Origin: Bacillota bacterium
Lineage (GTDB): Bacteria; Bacillota; Sulfobacillia; JABLXB01
Reading direction: 5' to 3'
DNA: 11,085 nt
NCBI GenBank assembly: GCA_024653225.1
Contig: JANLGA010000065.1
Coordinates: forward strand, 1-11,085
The position numbers and the translations under genes are program-made. The notes under the pieces are model-generated. The model was not told the DNA's origin. It saw only the letters and a program-made list of their open reading frames with translations, and ran no database searches. Below, piece by piece: positions 1 to 6,831 of this stretch. The number at the start of each line of letters is the position of its first letter. The stretch's first letter is position 1.

Positions 1-56
1 ACGGCGAGGTGTGGGTGCTCGCGAGATCCACGAGCGGCTCGACGACCCTCGCCGCG
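1..56 (-). other. oraS: Inverted piece of oraS in the fold-back arm
   Basis: Read on the minus strand from base 55 down to base 2, this stretch translates as AARVVEPLVDLASTHTSP. Its second half duplicates the plus-strand peptide that starts at base 58. Its first six residues (AARVVE) are what the OraS family shows before the PLV(D/E)LA segment, judging from my memory of clostridial OraS (…AEKIVDPL…). The authentic codons upstream of base 58 therefore seem to be preserved here in the wrong orientation. This is a fragment, not an independent gene. Confidence 0.7.
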
Positions 57-94
57 GCCGCTCGTGGATCTCGCGAGCACCCACACCTCGCCGT
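1..94. repeat. Perfect 38-bp inverted repeat (fold-back) at the contig end
   Basis: Bases 1-38 are the exact reverse complement of bases 57-94, separated by an 18-base loop (39-56). The left arm starts at the first base of the window, so the repeat may extend beyond it. The arms lie inside oraS coding sequence and nothing about them suggests a terminator: there is no T-run and the stem is much too long. On the minus strand, the loop plus left arm continue the OraS reading frame, whereas on the plus strand the frame upstream of base 58 gives a sequence unlike OraS. This is what an inverted chimeric read or fold-back amplification junction looks like. A genuine inverted duplication is the less likely alternative. 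Confidence 0.95.
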
Positions 95-330
95 CGGTCG
101 AAAGGTCCGTCCTGCTCAGAATGGGTTTCTCCAGTCTCGAGGCCCGTGCGATAGTCGAGAAGTGCGTCGAGAAGGGCCTCCTCGGAAAGGGAGCGGGGCA
201 CGTCGTGTGGCGCCTGGCGGCGATCAGGGGTTGCGGCGTCCGCGAGGTCGAGCCCGGCCTCGCGGCGGGTCGCGGGTGGAACGAGGTCGCGGAATACTTC
301 GGGCGGCGCGCGGGCGGTTCCGGGCGATGA
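58..330 (+). CDS. oraS: D-ornithine 4,5-aminomutase small subunit OraS (5'-truncated)
   Basis: This is the C-terminal ~90 residues of the alpha (S) subunit of D-ornithine 4,5-aminomutase. With OraE it converts D-ornithine to 2,4-diaminopentanoate in anaerobic ornithine oxidation. The recognisable OraS core is the segment around TSPSVERSVLLRMGFSS, followed by AIVEKCVEKGLLGKGAGHVV. The full protein is usually about 120 residues, so about 30 are missing. The frame stays open to base 1, but the translation before base 58 does not resemble OraS, and base 57 is exactly where the fold-back arm begins. The true start is therefore not in this contig, and the in-frame GTG at base 64 is not a credible start. 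The stop overlaps the oraE start as ATGA (327-330), which implies translational coupling. Recognition is from memory of the family, not from a search. Confidence 0.86.
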   Translation, partial: PLVDLASTHTSPSVERSVLLRMGFSSLEARAIVEKCVEKGLLGKGAGHVVWRLAAIRGCGVREVEPGLAAGRGWNEVAEYFGRRAGGSGR

Positions 331-2537
331 CCGCCGACCACGGCCTGGACCCCGGGCGGAAGATTGACGTAGAGCGCATCCTGGAGGGACTCGAGCACTA
401 CAGGCCGAGGCGGAAGGGATGGCGGTGGAGGGAGGGCGCGGGCGCGCCGCGCTCGATCGGCGGCTTCGTCTACCTACAGGCGGCGGAGCCGCTCCGGCGC
501 TCCGTGCCCCTGCCCGCGGCGCGGAACTTCGGCGGGATAGACCCCCAACCGGACCTCGTGATAAGCGCGGAGATCGCCTCGGGCAGGTTCGAGGACGACA
601 TCAGGCGGATGAGGATGGCCGCCTGGCACGGGGCCGACCACATCATGGTGATCCGTACCGCGGGACAGAGTCATTTCGACGGCCTCCTGGAGGGCACGCC
701 CGAAGGCGTCGGCGGCGTGCCAATCACCCGGAAGCAGCTCAGGGCCACTCGCAAAGCCCTCGACCTGATAGAGGACGAAGTGGGGAGGCCGATCAACCTG
801 CACTCGTACGTCTCGGGGGTCGCCGGCCCCGAGATGGCGGTGCTGTTCGCGGAGGAGGGGGTCAACGGGGCGCACCAAGACCCCCAGTACAACGTGCTTT
901 ACCGCAACGTGAACATGGTGCGGTCGTTCGTTGACGCCGCGGTGGCGAAGCACATCATGGCGTCGCAGGGGATGTTGCAGATAGACGGCGCGCACAACGC
1001 CAACGCCACCGCGCGGCAGGCGTGGAAGGTCATGCCGGAGGTCCTCGTGCAGCACGCCGTCAACTGCGAGTTCTCGGTGAGGGTGGGCATGGACCGTGGG
1101 AACATAGCCCTCTCGACGGTCCCGCCCGCGGCGCCTCCCGCCCCGAGCCTCAGGATTGACCTCGCGCACGCGGTCGCGGTGAGGCAACTCTTCGAGGGAT
1201 TCAGGTTCCGCGCCCAGATGAACACCCGCTACATCGAATCCGACGCGCGCGAGGCCACGGTCACCCACGTGCTCAACCTGCTCGTCACGCGCCTGACCGG
1301 CGCCGACCTGCAGAGCACGATCACGCCGGACGAGGGGCGCAATGTGCCGTGGCACTCCAACACCGTCGCCGCGGTGGACACCGCCAAGCAGGCACTCCTC
1401 GGGATGGACGGGCTGGGCGAAGTGGTAACCCTGCGGCTGGACGGTCCCCTCGGCGACATGGTGCGCGAGCTGAAGGAGAGAGCGGTCCTCTTCATGGAGG
1501 AGATAGAGAAAGTCGGAGGCTACTTCGAGGCCGTCTCGCGCGGGTTCTTCGTGGATTCGGGTTACTACCCCGAGCGCGCCGGCGACGGCATCGCGCGGGA
1601 CCCTCTCGGTGGGGTGGGCGCCGGCACGGTCGTCCGCAGGGACGAGGACTATATGGCCCCGGTCTGCCACCATTTCGGGCACAACGGCCTTCCGCCCGGA
1701 CTGGCGAAGCCGTGCGACCTCATCGGCGGTTGCACGCTCTGCGATCCCGGGAAGATCCAGTACATAGACGAGCTCGACGAAGAGGACAACGCGGGCGCCA
1801 GGCTGGCCGAAACGGCCGACCACAGGAAGGCGGGGCTCATCCGGCCGGAGGTGCAGTGGTACGGGGACGGTTACGTGATGATGGGCTTGTTCCTCCCCAC
1901 GAGGCTGGAGGAGGCGACCTGCGCCGCCGCGGAGATGGCGCGGAGGGCGGGGCTCAAGGGGGTCGAGGTCATCCACGCCCTGCCGATGCATCCGGCCGAG
2001 GGGACATACGTCGAGCTGAAGGGGGTGTTGGAGGAGGACGTAGACCCCGGATCGCTTCGCCTCCCGCCGGTGCGCCGGAACCTCGGCGAGGACGAGATCA
2101 GGATGGAGGTCGCGGCCCGCCCCATGGCGATCGTCGCCGGGACCATCGGCCAGGACGAGCACTCGGCGGGGATCAGGGAGATACTGGATATCAAGCACGG
2201 CGGCCTCGAGAAGTTCGGGATCAAGTGCGTCTACCTGGGCACGTCGGTACCCGTCGAGAAGCTCGTTGACGCGGCGATCGAAACGGGGGCCGACGCGATA
2301 CTCGCGTCCACCATCATAACGCACGGCGACATCCACAGGGTCGGCCTCCGGAAGCTGCGCGACGCATGCGTCGAGAAGGGCATAAGGGACAGGGTTCTAT
2401 TGGTCGCCGGGGGCACGCAGATCACGGACGAGATCGCCGGGGAATGTGGATTGGACGCGGGGTTCGGGCGCGGGACCAGGGGAATTGACGTGGCGAGCTT
2501 CCTGGTGCGAAAGCGGAGCGAGAGGCGACCCAATTGA
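327..2537 (+). CDS. oraE: D-ornithine 4,5-aminomutase large subunit OraE
   Basis: The 736-residue catalytic beta (E) subunit uses adenosylcobalamin and PLP to move the terminal amino group of D-ornithine from C5 to C4. The length matches clostridial OraE (about 735). An N-terminal TIM-barrel/PLP region carries long conserved runs, for example around EIASGRFEDDIRRMRMAAWH, DGAHNANATA and STITPDEGRNVPWH. A C-terminal Rossmann B12 domain (about residues 590-730) follows. It holds the base-off/His-on motif DEHSAG (610-615), with His612 as predicted cobalt ligand, and Lys623 in DIKHGG eleven residues later, matching the PLP-binding lysine of characterised OraE. Lysine 5,6-aminomutase is unlikely because its B12 domain is on the small subunit. 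The ATG at 327 overlaps the oraS stop (ATGA). The frame is open further upstream to base 9, but that part duplicates oraS in another frame. No strong Shine-Dalgarno is visible, consistent with coupling. Confidence 0.97.
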   Translation: MTADHGLDPGRKIDVERILEGLEHYRPRRKGWRWREGAGAPRSIGGFVYLQAAEPLRRSVPLPAARNFGGIDPQPDLVISAEIASGRFEDDIRRMRMAAWHGADHIMVIRTAGQSHFDGLLEGTPEGVGGVPITRKQLRATRKALDLIEDEVGRPINLHSYVSGVAGPEMAVLFAEEGVNGAHQDPQYNVLYRNVNMVRSFVDAAVAKHIMASQGMLQIDGAHNANATARQAWKVMPEVLVQHAVNCEFSVRVGMDRGNIALSTVPPAAPPAPSLRIDLAHAVAVRQLFEGFRFRAQMNTRYIESDAREATVTHVLNLLVTRLTGADLQSTITPDEGRNVPWHSNTVAAVDTAKQALLGMDGLGEVVTLRLDGPLGDMVRELKERAVLFMEEIEKVGGYFEAVSRGFFVDSGYYPERAGDGIARDPLGGVGAGTVVRRDEDYMAPVCHHFGHNGLPPGLAKPCDLIGGCTLCDPGKIQYIDELDEEDNAGARLAETADHRKAGLIRPEVQWYGDGYVMMGLFLPTRLEEATCAAAEMARRAGLKGVEVIHALPMHPAEGTYVELKGVLEEDVDPGSLRLPPVRRNLGEDEIRMEVAARPMAIVAGTIGQDEHSAGIREILDIKHGGLEKFGIKCVYLGTSVPVEKLVDAAIETGADAILASTIITHGDIHRVGLRKLRDACVEKGIRDRVLLVAGGTQITDEIAGECGLDAGFGRGTRGIDVASFLVRKRSERRPN

Positions 2538-3955
2538 ATGCGGACGTCCTCGTGGCGGAGGTGGGCAGTACCACGACCCTGGTGAACGCCTTCACCGGGC
2601 TGGGCACGGGGAAACCGCGCCTTGCCGCGCAGGGTATGGCGCCGACCAGCGTCCTGGACGGCGATGTGACTGTCGGGCTGAGGGCCGCCGTGGAATCCCT
2701 TGAGCGCGCCGTCGGGGAGAGGGTGTCGTGGGGTTCGATGATGGCCACGTCGAGCGCGGCGGGGGGACTCCGCATGACTGTTCACGGCGCGGCCTACGAG
2801 ATGACTGTCCGAGCGGCTCGAGAGGCAGCCCTCGGGGCGGGGGCCGTGGTGAAGATGGTCACCGCCGGGCGCATCGGCGGTACCGAGGCGCGAGAGATCG
2901 CCCGCGTCAGGCCGAGCATCGTGTTGCTCGCGGGGGGCGTGGACTACGGGGACCGGGAAACCGTGGAACACAACGCGCGCGTGATCGCGTCGCTCGGCCT
3001 GGAGGCGCCCGTCGTGTATGCCGGGAACGTGGCGGCGCGCGAGGCGGTGCTCGAGATACTCGGGTCCGAAGGGGTCGAGGTCATCGCCGTCGGCAACGTT
3101 TACCCCAGGATAGACGAGTTGAACGTGGAACCCGCGAGGAGGGCCGTCCAGCGCGTCTTCGAAAGGCACATCGTGAGGGCGCCGGGCATGGAGAAGATAA
3201 GGGAGGTCGTTGACGGGGAGGTGATTCCGACGCCGGGGGCCGTCCTGAAGGCGGCCGAACTGCTGTACCGGGCGATCGGGGACCTCATGGTCGTGGATGT
3301 CGGCGGGGCCACGACGGACGTGCATTCCGTGACGGAGGGTTCAGAGGAGATCCGGAGGATGCTCGCCGCTCCCGAGCCCCTGGCCAAGCGCACCGTCGAG
3401 GGGGACCTCGGGGTGTTCGTGAACGCCGCGAATGTCGCTGAGCGGGTGGGTTGGGAGACCCTCGAGCGGGAGCTCGGCCTCGACGCCCGCGCCGTATTGG
3501 AGCGCATGGTCGCGGCGCGCGGCGCGATCCCCGGGACGCGGGAGGAGGTCGTCACGGTGCGGAGGCTGGCGCGCGAGTGCGCCGAGGTCGCCGTGGCGCG
3601 GCACGCCGGCAGGGTGCGGAGGGTCTACGGGTACGGCGGCGGGGCCGACGTCGCGGAAGGCAGGGACCTGACCGCAGTGAGGTGGATAATCGGGACCGGA
3701 GGCGTGTTCACCCGCCTGCCCGGGGGAGCCGCCATCCTGGAGGGCGTGGCGCGCGGCGGCGCCGGGCAATCCCCGAGGGGGGACGCCCTCCTGCCGGTCT
3801 CGGCGCGCACGCTGGTCGATCACCACTACATCATGTCGTCCGCGGGGATCCTCGGCATGTCGGCGCCGGACGACGCCCTGGAGCTGATGAGGCTGAGCCT
3901 TGCCCGGGGGGATCACCCGTCGGCGACGCCCGACTCGTCGTACCACGTCACGTAG
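2534..3955 (+). CDS. MutL/GlmL-family ASKHA ATPase, probable aminomutase reactivating factor
   Basis: This 473-residue protein belongs to the GlmL/'MutL' family encoded beside B12-dependent carbon-skeleton mutases and aminomutases. It is unrelated to the mismatch-repair MutL despite the shared name. ASKHA nucleotide-binding motifs are visible: the phosphate-1 loop in VLVAEVGSTTT (residues 5-15), a conserved LLAGGVDYGD segment (131-140), the phosphate-2 motif DVGGATTD (255-262) and an adenosine-type motif GTGG (387-390). Known reactivases of B12 enzymes exchange damaged cobalamin using ATP; that role is inferred here from family and position. The TTG start at 2534 overlaps the oraE stop (TTGA). 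It places the family-typical DVLVAE at residue 4, and an AGAGG lies about 8 bases upstream at 2521-2525. The last 43 bp overlap the convergent HD-GYP gene. Confidence 0.9.
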   Translation: MNADVLVAEVGSTTTLVNAFTGLGTGKPRLAAQGMAPTSVLDGDVTVGLRAAVESLERAVGERVSWGSMMATSSAAGGLRMTVHGAAYEMTVRAAREAALGAGAVVKMVTAGRIGGTEAREIARVRPSIVLLAGGVDYGDRETVEHNARVIASLGLEAPVVYAGNVAAREAVLEILGSEGVEVIAVGNVYPRIDELNVEPARRAVQRVFERHIVRAPGMEKIREVVDGEVIPTPGAVLKAAELLYRAIGDLMVVDVGGATTDVHSVTEGSEEIRRMLAAPEPLAKRTVEGDLGVFVNAANVAERVGWETLERELGLDARAVLERMVAARGAIPGTREEVVTVRRLARECAEVAVARHAGRVRRVYGYGGGADVAEGRDLTAVRWIIGTGGVFTRLPGGAAILEGVARGGAGQSPRGDALLPVSARTLVDHHYIMSSAGILGMSAPDDALELMRLSLARGDHPSATPDSSYHVT

Positions 3956-5085
3956 TCCACTATAGAGATGTCGCGGTCAACGCTGAGGTCCAGTTCCCTG
4001 TGCACCTTGTAGAATTTCCTGTTCCTGTCCTTGATCACCACGACCACGGGCCTGTCGAGCTCGAGGGTGTTGATCTTCTTGACGACTGCGATGTCGCCGG
4101 TCGAGAGCCTGACGTTCGTCGCCACGGGGTAAGGGGCCACCACCGCGCGGACCGCGTCCACCGAGCTCGGCTCGAACAGCGTGCCGGAGCCCTTCGCTAT
4201 GAATTCCAACGCGTTTGAGGGGTGCAGCGCCGCCTTGTACGGCCTGTCCGAGGTGATCGCGTCGAACACGTCGGCCACGGCGCACACCCTCGCCAGCTTG
4301 ATTATCTGCTCCCCCTTGAGACCCCGCGGGTACCCGGTGCCGTTCCATCGCTCGTGGTGCTGGAACGCCACGTGAGCGGGCATCAGGCCGACTTCCGTCC
4401 GCCGGATGAATTCGAAGCCGGCCACGGAATGCATCTTGACCTGTTCCCACTCTTCAGTCGTCAATTGCTCCGTCTTGCTCCACACGTAGTCCGGCACCAC
4501 GGTCTTGCCCACGTCGTGCAGGAGCGCCCCAATACCCAGGTCGAGCAGTTCTTTCTTGTTGAACCCGAGCACCTTCCCCGCGGTCGTCGCGATCAGCGCG
4601 ACCTGCACCGAGTGCGCGTACGTGTAGTCGCGCAGCGACTTGATGTCCACGAGACCTATGACGACGTCCCTCTGGGACACCACCTCGTCCACGAGCATCC
4701 GTGCGACCCTCGTCACCTTCGATGCGAGATCGGGGTTCGGCCTGTGCGCCACCTTGTTGCCGAACAGGAAGTCGGGACCCGCCGATGCCCCCGGGGAGAA
4801 CCCCTTGACCGGTCCGATGCCCTTGCTGATCGCGCCCGTGCCCACGAAATCCATTATGCAGCGGATGACTTCCTGGCGGGTCTCGACCGTGATTATCTCC
4901 GGTAATTCCACCTGTGCCAGGTCGTCGGCAATGTAGAGGGAAGAAAATCCCTGTTCGACGAGAAGGTCTATGTATCGCTGGCGGAGGGTTGTGCCCGCGG
5001 CAAGGATCAGGCGTCCGTCCGCGTCGAAGACGGGGCGCCCCAGGCGCATGCCCGGTTTTGCAGAAGCCGCCGCTACTATTCTCAC
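3913..5085 (-). CDS. HD-GYP domain protein (putative cyclic-di-GMP phosphodiesterase)
   Basis: This 390-residue cytoplasmic protein has no membrane segment or signal peptide. An N-terminal module (about 1-60, KPGMRLGRPVF...GTTLRQRYIDLL) is of the type often found before Firmicute HD-GYP domains. The HD-GYP domain spans about 140-310 with its signatures intact: YTYAHS (His158), HD at 190-191 in LLHDVGK, His219, HHE (243-245), GTGYPRGL (249-256), D272 and RPY (281-283). A C-terminal beta-rich tail (about 318-378) follows. The family hydrolyses cyclic-di-GMP, sometimes cGAMP; the complete motif set suggests activity, but the target is inferred. The start is GTG at 5085, with a strong GGAGGG (5099-5094) eight bases before it. 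An ATG at 5093-5091 lies too close to that site and opens only three codons. The gene is divergent from the sigma-54 activator and convergent with the MutL-type gene, overlapping it by 43 bp. Confidence 0.95.
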   Translation of the reverse strand: MRIVAAASAKPGMRLGRPVFDADGRLILAAGTTLRQRYIDLLVEQGFSSLYIADDLAQVELPEIITVETRQEVIRCIMDFVGTGAISKGIGPVKGFSPGASAGPDFLFGNKVAHRPNPDLASKVTRVARMLVDEVVSQRDVVIGLVDIKSLRDYTYAHSVQVALIATTAGKVLGFNKKELLDLGIGALLHDVGKTVVPDYVWSKTEQLTTEEWEQVKMHSVAGFEFIRRTEVGLMPAHVAFQHHERWNGTGYPRGLKGEQIIKLARVCAVADVFDAITSDRPYKAALHPSNALEFIAKGSGTLFEPSSVDAVRAVVAPYPVATNVRLSTGDIAVVKKINTLELDRPVVVVIKDRNRKFYKVHRELDLSVDRDISIVDYVTWYDESGVADG

Positions 5086-5093
5086 GGGCGCAT

Positions 5094-5099
5094 CCCTCC
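5094..5099 (-). promoter_or_regulatory. Shine-Dalgarno that fixes the GTG start of the HD-GYP gene
   Basis: The minus strand reads GGAGGG here, eight bases before GTG at 5085. This is the best ribosome-binding match at this end and decides for GTG over the adjacent ATG at 5093-5091, which lies directly against the site with no spacer. Confidence 0.8.
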
Positions 5100-5107
5100 A
5101 TTACTCT

Positions 5108-5135
5108 TTATCGGGGACCGGGCGCCCTCCGTTTC
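5108..5135 (-). promoter_or_regulatory. Possible sigma-D/sigma-28-like promoter for the HD-GYP gene
   Basis: On the minus strand, GAAA (5135-5132) and CCCGATAA (5115-5108) are separated by 16 bases. The motility sigma-factor consensus is TAAA-N15-GCCGATAA, so both boxes are near matches with one extra spacer base. The -10-like box lies 22 bases before the GTG, leaving room for the strong Shine-Dalgarno. Flagellar-type control would suit a cyclic-di-GMP enzyme, but a match this short can arise by chance. Confidence 0.3.
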
Positions 5136-5148
5136 CATGGCGGGCGCA

Positions 5149-5169
5149 AATATGCGGCGAATATGCGGC
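5149..5169. repeat. Tandem 10-bp direct repeat with 11-bp period in the divergent intergenic region
   Basis: AATATGCGGC occurs at 5149-5158 and again at 5160-5169, i.e. once per helical turn. It sits in the 205-bp region (5086-5290) between the divergent HD-GYP and sigma-54 activator genes. Apart from this repeat, the weak promoter-like boxes on the minus strand and the activator's Shine-Dalgarno (GGAAGGGGG, 5273-5281), I see no other structure in that region and no -24/-12 sigma-54 promoter. A regulator-binding site is possible but unproven. Confidence 0.5.
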
Positions 5170-5290
5170 CGCACGGCGACGTGACGTGGCGGGGAAGGGG
5201 ATTTGGTGACGCGGCGGCGAAATACCGGATGGTGCCGAAAATCGGGCACGCGGCGCTCGTGAACCGACAACCGGAAGGGGGTTTTCGACC

Positions 5291-6748
5291 GTGGACTCCG
5301 CCCGGCTCGACGCGAACGTGTTCAAGGCCATCCTGGACGCCCTCGACGAGGGCATCCACGTGGTGGACGAGACCGGCAGGACCATGTTCTACAACCGAAG
5401 CGCGGCGCGAATGGAGGAACTCGACGCCAGCGAGGTGATTGACCGTCACGTGCTGGAGGTGTTCCCTTCGCTGACCCCCGCCACCAGCACGCTCCTGAAG
5501 GTAGTCAGGTCCGGAAAGCCGATAATCAACCAGCAGCAGACGTACACGAGTTTCAAGGGGCGGACGGTCACGACCGTGAATTCCACCCTGCCGCTGCTGG
5601 TGGGCGGGCGCGTGGTCGGCGCCGTCGAGGTGTCAAGGGACATCACCCTGCTGAGGAAGATGTCCGAGATGATCGTGGACCTGCGCGCCGAACTCCTGGG
5701 GAAGAACTCGGCCGGGGACGGATCGCCCGGGCCGAGGTTGTTCACGTTCGACGATTTCGTGGGCGAGGACCCCCGGGTCCTTGCCCTGAAGGCTAAGGCC
5801 GGGAAGGCGGCCCGCACGTCGTCTTCGGTGCTCGTGTCCGGCGAGACCGGCACGGGGAAGGAGCTTCTGGTCCAAGCGATACACTCGGCCAGCAGGCGGC
5901 GCGGGGGCCCGTTCATCGCCCAGAACTGCGCCGCCGTCCCTGAAACCCTGCTCGAGGGCATTCTTTTCGGCACCGCCAGGGGCGGATTCACCGGGGCGAA
6001 AGACCGCCCCGGGCTGTTCGAGCTCGCCGACAAGGGCACGCTGTACCTCGACGAGATCAACTCCATGCCCGTTGACCTGCAGGCGAAACTCCTCAGGGCG
6101 ATCCAGGACAAGACGATCAGGAGGATAGGGGACACCGTCGAACGCAGGATAGACGTGAGGATCATCGCGTCAACCAGCATCGATCCGGCCGAGGCGCTGG
6201 CGAAGCGGGAGCTCAGGGCCGACCTGTATTACAGGCTCAACGTCGTCCACCTGGCGATCCCCCCGCTGAGGGACAGGCGCCGCGACATTCCCCCGCTGGT
6301 CGGGTACTTCATAGGGAAGTTCAACAGGGAGCTGGGGCTATGCGTGGAGCGCGCGTCGCCCGACGCCATGGGCAGGCTGGTTTCTTACCACTGGCCGGGG
6401 AACGTCCGGGAGCTCGAGCACGCGATCGAAGGGGCCATGAATCTCGTCGAAGGCAACGTGATAGAGGTGTGGCACCTGCCCGCGTCCCTCCTGGGGTCCG
6501 ACGGCCGTCGTCCGGCAAGCGACGTGGGCGGGGAGGACGGGACCCGAAAGGCCGCCGCGCAGGGGCTCCCGTTCGCCTTGAAACAGAGCGTGGCCGACCA
6601 CGAGAGGAACCTGCTGGTGACGGCGCTGGAGTCAACCGGGGGAAACGTCTCGAGGGCCGCCCGCTTGCTGGGCATCCCGAGGCAGACGCTCCAGTACAGG
6701 CTGAAGAGACTGGGGATCGCGACCCATCGGACCGGAGACCGGAATTGA
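5291..6748 (+). CDS. PAS-domain sigma-54-dependent activator (RocR-like, Fis-type HTH)
   Basis: This 485-residue enhancer-binding protein activates sigma-54 RNA polymerase by ATP hydrolysis. An N-terminal PAS sensor spans about 8-120 (AILDALDEGIHVVDETGR...YNRSAARM). The AAA+ domain (about 152-390) has Walker A GETGTGKE (184-191), the sigma-54-contact loop as GGFTGA (231-236, a variant of GAFTGA), Walker B LYLDEIN (251-257) and arginines R309 and R315 in the finger region. A Fis-type helix-turn-helix ends the protein (about 449-475, GGNVSRAARLLGIPRQTLQY). PAS-AAA-Fis activators with a GTxxGGFTGAxDRPGLFE segment include RocR, which controls arginine/ornithine catabolism; with oraSE nearby, that role is the best inference. 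The start is GTG at 5291 with GGAAGGGGG about 9 bases upstream. Its stop codon is embedded in the -35 box of the next operon, and no terminator follows. Confidence 0.95.
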   Translation: MDSARLDANVFKAILDALDEGIHVVDETGRTMFYNRSAARMEELDASEVIDRHVLEVFPSLTPATSTLLKVVRSGKPIINQQQTYTSFKGRTVTTVNSTLPLLVGGRVVGAVEVSRDITLLRKMSEMIVDLRAELLGKNSAGDGSPGPRLFTFDDFVGEDPRVLALKAKAGKAARTSSSVLVSGETGTGKELLVQAIHSASRRRGGPFIAQNCAAVPETLLEGILFGTARGGFTGAKDRPGLFELADKGTLYLDEINSMPVDLQAKLLRAIQDKTIRRIGDTVERRIDVRIIASTSIDPAEALAKRELRADLYYRLNVVHLAIPPLRDRRRDIPPLVGYFIGKFNRELGLCVERASPDAMGRLVSYHWPGNVRELEHAIEGAMNLVEGNVIEVWHLPASLLGSDGRRPASDVGGEDGTRKAAAQGLPFALKQSVADHERNLLVTALESTGGNVSRAARLLGIPRQTLQYRLKRLGIATHRTGDRN

Positions 6749-6772
6749 TTAAAATCCGTAATCTGGTAGAAT
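6745..6772 (+). promoter_or_regulatory. Sigma-A-type promoter for the rpoE operon
   Basis: TTGATT (6745-6750) and TAGAAT (6767-6772) are separated by 16 bases, giving 4/6 and 5/6 matches to TTGACA/TATAAT. This is a conspicuous AT-rich island in otherwise GC-rich DNA, lies about 60 bases before the rpoE start, and is oriented toward it. The -35 box overlaps the TGA of the preceding activator gene. No terminator separates the two units. Confidence 0.65.
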
Positions 6773-6775
6773 TAC
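6758..6775. promoter_or_regulatory. Short palindrome over the -10 box (possible operator)
   Basis: GTAAT (6758-6762) and ATTAC (6771-6775) form a 5-bp inverted repeat with an 8-base centre. It covers the -10 element of the promoter before rpoE, so a bound repressor would block it. The arms are short and partly a consequence of AT-richness, so this is only a candidate. Confidence 0.3.
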
Positions 6776-6831
6776 TGTGGTGGACGAGGTGAGAAGGTGC
6801 GCGCCCCGCGCGCGAGTCGAGGAGTGGATAC

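Noticed and set aside
1..94. Fold-back repeat as a mobile-element end, attachment site or CRISPR-like repeat
   Set aside because: It lies within oraS coding sequence, has no transposase or repeat array nearby, and is better explained by an inverted chimera at the contig end.
9..326. In-frame upstream extension of oraE to an ATG at base 9
   Set aside because: It overlaps oraS in another frame, begins inside the fold-back arm and lacks any OraE-like sequence. The ATG at 327 gives the family length and start.
474..2336. Long open frame (620 codons) on the minus strand opposite oraE
   Set aside because: It is a shadow frame produced by GC-rich codon usage. Its translation is Arg/His/Pro/Val-rich with no family signature, whereas the plus strand encodes an unmistakable OraE.
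3924..3940. CGACG/CGTCG stem in the convergent overlap as a bidirectional terminator
   Set aside because: The stem is only 5 bp with a 7-base loop and has no T-run on either side.
5082..5093. Three-codon mini-ORF (ATG CGC CCG TGA, minus strand) overlapping the HD-GYP start
   Set aside because: Its ATG directly abuts the Shine-Dalgarno, leaving no spacer for initiation; the overlap with GTG looks coincidental.
5138..5155. TGGC...ATGC in the divergent region as a -24/-12 sigma-54 promoter
   Set aside because: The distance between the GG and GC elements is about three bases too long for sigma-54 promoters, which tolerate almost no variation.
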